The notes below the pieces were generated by a model. The model saw only the letters and a list, made by a program, of their open reading frames with translations. It did no database searches and had not been told where the DNA came from. Of a DNA stretch of 64,000 nucleotides, positions 58,301-64,000 are shown one piece after another; the stretch's first letter is position 1, and the number at the start of each line of letters is the position of its first letter. A program made the translations under genes and the position numbers. The stretch comes from Rhynchopus euleeides (lineage: Eukaryota > Euglenozoa > Diplonemea > Diplonemida > Diplonemidae), in assembly GCA_963210315.1 (NCBI GenBank), contig OY723272.1:2108001-2172000 (forward strand). The letters run 5' to 3'.

Positions 58301-58590
58301 TGGGCCGGCTATGGGCCGATCTCGCCCGTACTGGGCCGGCTATGGGCCGATCTCGCCCGTACTGGGCCGGCTATGGGCCGATCTTGCCCGTACTGGGCCG
58401 GCTATGGGCCGATCTCGGCAGTGCTGGGCCGGCTATGGGCCGATCTCGCACGTACTGGGCCGGACATGGGCCGATCTCGGCAGTGCTGGGCCGGCGATGG
58501 GCCGATCTCGCCCGTACTGGGCCGGACATGGGCCGATCTCGGCAGTGCTGGGCCGGCTATGGGCCGATCTCGCCCGTACTGGGCCGGGTC
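55388..58590 (+). repeat. 31-bp satellite C, array 2 (about 103 monomers)
   Basis: Same monomer as array 1. A higher-order period of 806 bp (26 monomers) is visible: variant patterns at 56108, 56170 and 56635 recur at 56914, 56976 and 57441. This differs from the 84-monomer period of array 1. Confidence 0.97.
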
Positions 58591-58749
58591 CAGGAGTGGT
58601 GTCCAGACCCTGGGCCGACCCAGGCTGTGGGTGGTGCATTTTGGTGCATTTTCCGTCCGTTTAGGTGAAAATTGTCGAATTTTGTCGAAATTTGACGACA
58701 GGTGACGAACAGCGAGAATCCCCGAAAAACCGGTTTTTAATTCATTTTT

Positions 58750-58907
58750 GGGGGGGGGTCTTCGCTGACGAAGTTTTTGTCGAAGACCCCTGTCGTCGTC
58801 GTCAGAACACTGCCGTCTTCGGTGAAAAACCCCCTGAAACAGCCGTTTTCCTAATTATGTGACGAACGACGAAGTTTGTCGAAGTTTGTCGACCAGCGAA
58901 GACCCCC
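58750..58907. mobile_element. 158-bp MITE-like element, copy 2
   Basis: Second copy of the GGGGGTCTTCGCTG-ended element at 43961-44118, in the tail of composite copy 2. Confidence 0.6.
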
Positions 58908-59073
58908 TTTGAGCCCGATTTCGAAGGAATTTTTGAGTTTTGAGCTCATTTTGTGCAATTAAACGCGTCACTCAGGTTTTTCCCCCGGACCCCTCTGTGA
59001 CTCCTCCAGACTTGGTCGGGCTTGGAAGTTGGTTCGTAGTTTTGACCACCAATGCCTAATGTGTTGGCAGTCT

Positions 59074-59204
59074 TGTTTGACTGGTGCTTGCAGTACGCGG
59101 TGGCGGGCGGACCGGGCCGGCCGCGCTTCGCGCGGACGGGGGCGCTTCGCGCCCCCTCCGGCCCGGTCCGCCCGCCACCGCGTACTGCAAGCACCAGTCA
59201 AACA
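59074..59204. repeat. T-shaped palindrome, copy 2
   Basis: Identical to 44285-44415, including both TTC loops and the AC spacer. Neither copy has lost stem symmetry. Confidence 0.93.
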
Positions 59205-59500
59205 CGGCCGCCGCAGAGATGCAACAAAAAGCTTCCGTCGAGGTACCACCAGCGAGCTTGGCTCCGGGGAAATCTTTAATGACCTTCACAACATTCCCTG
59301 ATGGGCCATGGGTTCACCCACGCTTGACAGACCATCCATCAAGAGGACTGTACCATCTGACCAGCCACCAACACCCACGCTTGACAGACCATCCATCAAC
59401 AGCCCTGAACCATTACATGATGGGCCATTCCAACACTAGCCGTGTTTAGAGTGACTTGACAAAGGCTATTTAAATTAAAATGGGCGAAAAATGCCTTCCT

Positions 59501-59935
59501 GGGTGTCAGAAACCACCGAAATGGGCCTAAAACCTGTTTTCCACCACATATCGGCCAACAGATACCCAAAAATCGGCTCTCCGGGGGTAGGAATGGGGGT
59601 GTTGGAAAAATTGCCGTTTGTCTACCACTTTTCCTTAACAGTGACCCCCCCCCCTACCCCCCCCCCCCACCCCCTCCGCCACCACGGCGGCAGTTTGCAT
59701 GCAGTTTCACACAAGTCGCGGAAAGGCAGGACCCCCGAAAGCCCTCCCTACCGCCCCCGCCCCTCACCCCACCCTCTCTGCTATTGCCAGCATTTTTCCG
59801 CCTTCCTTCTTCCTCCCGGCTTCATCATGTCTGCCACACAGTGACACACCCCTTTGTTTCCCCCCAGGTCTTTTATCCGTATATCCCCCAACACACACAC
59901 ACACCTCCGCCGAACATTCCACTGGCGTAACGAAC
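59501..59935. other. 5' flank of the small gene
   Basis: C-runs (59644-59670), then CT-rich DNA with TTTCCCCCCAG at 59861-59871, a possible 3' splice site in the leader. No gene. Confidence 0.4.
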
Positions 59936-60412
59936 ATGCCTGTGTGGGGTAGTGCCACACGCCGTGTCCTCCTGCGGAGTTTCGCAGGGGCTGGCGCCTT
60001 CGGTTTCGGCTCGCTGGCGTCGCATGCCTCGCCAATGCGCTGCGAGGCCCGCGAAGGGAGCACGGAGGCGAAGATGAAGCAGAACCTGGCACGCAGGCTC
60101 GCCAAGTCCTACGCCGCTGCCGCAAAGGTTTCCGACGCAGAGCTGGGCGTGGGGGATGCGTTCGCCTTTCTCCCCCTCAGCGACACCGTATACCCCACCG
60201 ACTGCACGCCGTGCATCGTGACGGTGTCGGCTCCGACCAAGCCTGTGGAAGTTCTCTTCCCCGACGGGTCCATCCACTACGTCCACCTGCATGACCTTCA
60301 CCAGGCTGCCTTTCTCGACAAGATCGCCTACTGGCAGGACACCGACCCTGAGATGGCCGCACAGATCATCGACCTCCTGGCCCGGGCGAGGAAGGGTGTC
60401 ATCCGCCTGTGA
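59936..60412 (+). CDS. small protein, possibly mitochondrial
   Basis: 158 residues in one exon. The start (MPVWGSATRRVLLRSFAGAG) is Arg/Ser/Ala-rich and free of acidic residues for about 40 positions, as in mitochondrial presequences. The mature part has a helix-rich stretch (EAKMKQNLARRLAKSYAAAA) and an ending LLARARKGVIRL. No family is recognised; length and layout would suit a small mitochondrial or respiratory-complex accessory protein, which is inference. The ATG at 59936 is preferred; the frame is open upstream through C-rich DNA. Codon use is GC-ending like the SHMT gene, which supports it being real. Confidence 0.7.
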   Translation: MPVWGSATRRVLLRSFAGAGAFGFGSLASHASPMRCEAREGSTEAKMKQNLARRLAKSYAAAAKVSDAELGVGDAFAFLPLSDTVYPTDCTPCIVTVSAPTKPVEVLFPDGSIHYVHLHDLHQAAFLDKIAYWQDTDPEMAAQIIDLLARARKGVIRL

Positions 60413-62145
60413 GGAGGCGGGTGGCTGACACATCGGACCAGGTGCCGTTGCAAATGATCAGCAGGCTGGTGGGTTGCCTGGCAGGGTTTGTGAGTGCCAG
60501 GCATATCCGGAACTCGGTGAGGCAAAGCGGGGCGAGAGGGGCCCGAATCGCCAGCGTTGGTGTGCGATGTAACGCGTGGGGGAGGGGCGCTCAGCCATGC
60601 CGTGGTTACTGTGCAGCAGGGGCCGGTGTAGTCTGAACTGTTTCCGCACCTGCTGTCTATGCCGTGTCGTGCAGTGGAGGCCGTGTGTATGCCGGGTCAT
60701 CGGCTCGTCTCCTGTGTGTCATGACGCCTTATTGAAGTTCTTCATCTTCGGCGTGGTAGGCTCGTCAAAGGGGGTCTTTTTTGCCAGTCTCATTTCTGAC
60801 AATCAACAAGGGAGTTGAGACTGAACAACTGACTCGTCAAGAAGCCCTTGACTAGCCCACCGTTTATGCTTGGCTGAACCACCCCCCCCCCCTCCCTCCC
60901 CCCCCCCCCCCATGATAGCCACATCCCCTCCAGGTGGGGGGGGGGTTTCTATTTTGTGCAGTTTTGTCAACAGAAAAAACCCGATGTGGATTCTCCGCGT
61001 GTGCTCCATCCTTTCCACCCCCCAGGCCCCTTTTGGTTTTATCAAGTGAACGAATCTCCCCTCCCCCCCCTCCCCGCTCACCCCCCCCTCTCTCTCTCAC
61101 CCTCAAAGTTATTTGACAAGCGGTGCCCATCTGGTGCTGCCCCCCTTCCTGCAGTGCCCCCATTCCCCCTGTGTTTTGTATCGTGTCCGATCGCTGATCC
61201 CTTGTCGCGGTACCGCCGTTGCTTCGGGTGACCCCTGCTGCAAGCAAAACAATCTTTTAAAAAAAAAGCTTGCAAATGGTTTTCTTAAGAATTACTCACC
61301 TGGCTGGGAGACAACAGGGGAGAACGAGGTGCCCTTTCTCTCTCAGAAGTGTGCAGGAAAGTGAGCCCACTGCCCTTACAAAGTGCAAAGGGGACAGGCC
61401 GGGATGCAGGTTTTGACACAGAGTGCGAAAGGGCCCGAGAACACGGCATCCTGCTCTATGCATGTCAAAGTGTGTCAGGCGGCAATGCCGACGCCAATTG
61501 CTTATTTGCTGTTATTCGGGGCGGCTCGCTTGTTTACTGCACTTTAGAGCGAGAGAGGGTCCCCTCACACCCTCCCACCCACCCTCCCTCCCTCCCTCCC
61601 CTGTCCAAACGACATTCGCTAGTCGCAGCGAGAGGGAATATGGGATGTGTGCGGCGCGCGCAGTGTGGTTTTGATGCAGCAGTACAAGAGTTTGCCCGTT
61701 CTTTTTTTCTTCTGGGAAAATCGGTCGCATCGTTTCTGCCGGATCGTGCGGCACAGACAATGTCGACATCATTTTGAAAAGGAAGGCACGCCCTGGCGTT
61801 GCGTGGTATTATACGCAATGCAAGTGAACAGGGGGAGTGGGGGTGTATCTTGCAAACAGGAGAGGGTATGTATCTTCCCTCGTGGCAAAGCTGCAGTGGG
61901 TGTCGTGTCAGGGGGTTTCGTGCAGCGGAGGCCTGTTCGTGGATTACCCTTTACTGTTGTCGGTGCCGGGGGGTGCTGCAACTCCAACACTGCTTCCGCC
62001 AAGAAGCTGTGCCAGGGTGTGCAGCGCCTCGTCGTGCTGCAGGCGAAGACCTAATTTTGCCCCAACAGATGTACCACGGCGCAGCCCCTCCCCAAGCGTT
62101 ACCGTGTTTCTTTGCCCCCGCCCCCGCCCCCGCCCCCCCCCCCCC
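60413..62145. other. intergenic region with homopolymers
   Basis: C/G runs at 60882-60911, 60936-60947, CT-rich patch 61079-61100, A-run 61259-61267, C-run 62129-62146. No supportable gene or RNA. Confidence 0.4.
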
Positions 62146-62149
62146 CTAG

Positions 62150-62942
62150 GCATAGGGTGCGGGCGATTCGCCTATCGCCCTATATTCGCCCAACCGGGTT
62201 CGAGCCCCGATTATCGCGTATCGAATCGCCTTATCGCCCGATTATCGCCAAATTATCGCCCAGTATCGCCCGTTTTCTTTCACACTTTCTGAAGGGGTTT
62301 TCAGCTAGTGGTGAGTGGGTTACCGCTCTACTGACCCTGGGTCCCACAGGGCCCTGTGACCTCGTCAACAACTGGGCCAAGACCTAGGACTCTGCATCAG
62401 AAATCAGCTTCTGACCACTGACGTCATGCGGGTGGGTCATTTCCTCGGTCAAAACCCACGTGAGGAACTGGGCATTGTCCCAGATCCTGACCTCGCTCAG
62501 GACCTGTTCACTCGCCGTTACTAGGAGCACTCGTGAGCATGAAGCGGGTACACCTTAGTGTTGAAGGAGATGCGTGGTTCTAGTGTAGTCGGTCTGAATG
62601 GGAGGAGATGAACTCCGTACGTTTGAGATGACTCATTGCATAGCCCACAGGAAGCTTCACGGCTGATCTGAGACCTGGGGCGGTTCTGACCCTGGTCACA
62701 GAGTCATGACCCACTGAGAACACTGGAGCAGAGGGCTTGATCTAGGTCAGGAACCGGGTCTTCACTGAGGCAATGACCCACTCACCACCTCAGCAGTGAT
62801 CTGACGTCCCTGGCCGGGCCATTTTGCCCCCAAAAATACGACGGAAACATTATCGCCCACTTATCGCCTTGACAGAATGGGCGATAATGAGGGCGATAAT
62901 TTTTGCGATTTGGGCGATAACCGAATCGCCCGCACCCTATGC
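62150..62942. mobile_element. TATCGCCC-rich MITE flanked by CTAG
   Basis: 793 bp. Perfect terminal inverted repeat starting GCATAGGGTGCGGGCGATTC. CTAG lies on each side (62146-62149, 62943-62946), with a C-run to the left and a G-run to the right, as for the MITE at 13508-13913. Both ends carry many TATCGCCC/GGGCGATA boxes. The core (about 62290-62810) is non-coding. Confidence 0.8.
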
Positions 62943-63048
62943 CTAGGGGGGGTCAAATGCCCCCCTTTTACGTGGATAAACACGATTTTTCAAAAAACCG
63001 GCGCAGAGGCCCCAAAGCCCCCGTAAACCCTCCAAACCCCCCCAGATC

Positions 63049-64000
63049 GGTCCGGAAACCCATCGAACCCCACTTTTCCACCATTCCGGGCACCTCAGGT
63101 GCCCGAATTGGGGTACCTAAATTTTGTGCCACCGTTTGGTACCGTACAGTGCCACTGTGTGGGAGGTTGGAAAAGAAAATGCCCCAACACACCACATCTG
63201 AGGGTTGCAATGCATGTTGCTTGCCAACCACGTCATCCGGTGGGTGTCAGGCGCTATGTAGGTGGCATTAGCCAGGTCTTCGATGTGTTCTGGCTTGTAT
63301 ATGTACCTCCCTGCCTGCGGCACAGGCACTGCCTTTGTCCCCCACACCAGCCACAGAGAGCGTATTGTACTCGGTCCACGGTTGCTGATTCATTGTGATG
63401 CGTTGCATCCTCGAGTGAACGTCACACACTAGTGGCACCACCACCCGCCATCCGAGAGCTGTATTGACTTTGCGCGCTTCCGTTGCATTCACCTCGCCAC
63501 GCATATTGCACCGTTCAGTACCAGTGCTCTTGGGCCAGGCAAAGTAGACCGCAGCAACTACCAATTCTGGCACAATGGGTACCACGACAGCGCATTTCGT
63601 GTGTTCCCGGAATGTACAGCTCGTGTTGCAACAGTCGTTGTCAACACATCCCGGTTGTGGAGCACTGCTGCACAGGAATCACACGACCATCTGGACTTGT
63701 TCCGTACATACAGGCAGCCTCCCGGTGCATGGTGGCAGGGAGGTATATATACAAGCCAGAACACATCGAAGACCTGGCTAATGCCACCTACATAGCGCCT
63801 GACACCCACCGGATGACGTGGTTGGCAAGCAACATGCATTGCAACCCTCAGATGTGGTGTGTTGGGGCATTTTCTTTTCCAACCTCCCACGCAGTGGCAC
63901 TGTACGGTACCAAACGGTGGCACAAAATTTAGGTACCCCAATTCGGGCACCTGAGGTGCCCGGAATGGTGGAAAAGTGGGGTTCGATGGGTTTCCGGACC
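63049..64000. repeat. foldback: perfect-length 267-bp arms, 418-bp centre, cut by window end
   Basis: Left arm 63049-63315 and right arm 63734-64000 pair with constant coordinate sum; a few mismatches, no indels (for example TATATGTACC against TATATATACC). The arm begins GGTCCGGAAACCC at the exact window edge, so the true element may be larger. The centre has no coding sequence. It could be a foldback transposon or a palindromic element with long terminal repeats. Confidence 0.9.

Larger units (their letters stand above)
44714..59500. repeat. composite satellite unit, copy 2 (with 5.2-kb insertion)
   Basis: Same order as copy 1. Between its first 138 bp and satellite A an insertion (about 44851-50083) interrupts what in copy 1 reads straight through as CCCAAAAAATAATGTCG (29518-29534). 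The arrays differ in length from copy 1 (A and B longer, C much shorter). Confidence 0.88.
58591..59500. other. unique tail of composite copy 2
   Basis: Offset from 43801-44713 by 14,789 bp, almost identical (one change CGTCGGTTT to CGTCCGTTT). It ends at about 59500, where copy 1 continued into GGGGTCTTCGCTAGCC and copy 2 runs into unrelated DNA. Confidence 0.7.

Noticed and set aside
29705-58590. CRISPR-like array (about 30-bp repeats)
   Set aside because: Monomers are head to tail with no unique spacers, the host is a eukaryote and no cas genes are present.
62195-62225. tRNA-like B box (GGGTTCGAGCCCC)
   Set aside because: No pairing acceptor stem, D arm or anticodon arm around it; it lies in the MITE end among TATCGCCC boxes.

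Overview
The window looks like nuclear DNA of a GC-rich, flagellated microbial eukaryote. The clear host genes carry short GT-AG introns, six of seven starting GTAT. One gene encodes a SAXO-type axonemal microtubule protein, which implies a flagellum or cilium. Long C/G homopolymers and inverted-repeat elements are very common. I cannot name the species; euglenozoan, choanoflagellate, apusomonad and other protist origins all remain open.

Layout. 1-12.1 kb is the gene-bearing part: a doubtful minus-strand gene (0.65-1.6 kb), serine hydroxymethyltransferase with four exons (1959-3658), a 1438-residue proline-rich/coiled-coil protein with four exons (4568-9247), and a WW-SAXO fusion with two exons (10941-12136). 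12.1-29 kb is a transposon nest: a GTTTCC-rich MITE, a pogo/Tigger-like transposon with an intact DDE transposase inserted in another TA-flanked element, a 190-bp-arm foldback, and a 10.4-kb mosaic holding a 3-kb element with ~290-bp subrepeat-rich terminal inverted repeats.

29.4-59.5 kb is two tandem copies of a composite unit. Each holds, in the same order, three related 31-bp satellites (A, B, C). Between B and C lies a fragment of a class III nucleotidyl cyclase, and after C lies a T-shaped palindrome of 131 bp whose fold plan is that of a parvovirus-type terminal repeat. The C arrays hold about 378 and 103 monomers and show higher-order periods of 2604 and 806 bp. The second copy carries a 5.2-kb insertion (44.85-50.08 kb) that contains a frameshifted cyclase pseudogene and a 63/126-bp tandem repeat.

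59.5-64 kb holds one small gene with a possible mitochondrial presequence (59936-60412), a TATCGCCC-rich MITE flanked by CTAG, and a perfect 267-bp-arm inverted repeat that runs to the window edge. The host genes do not form an operon or shared pathway. The proline-rich protein and the WW-SAXO protein are neighbours, and a WW-to-polyproline contact between them is possible but is inference. The very long open frames over the 31-bp arrays are judged to be artefacts of a stop-free repeat whose length is not a multiple of three.
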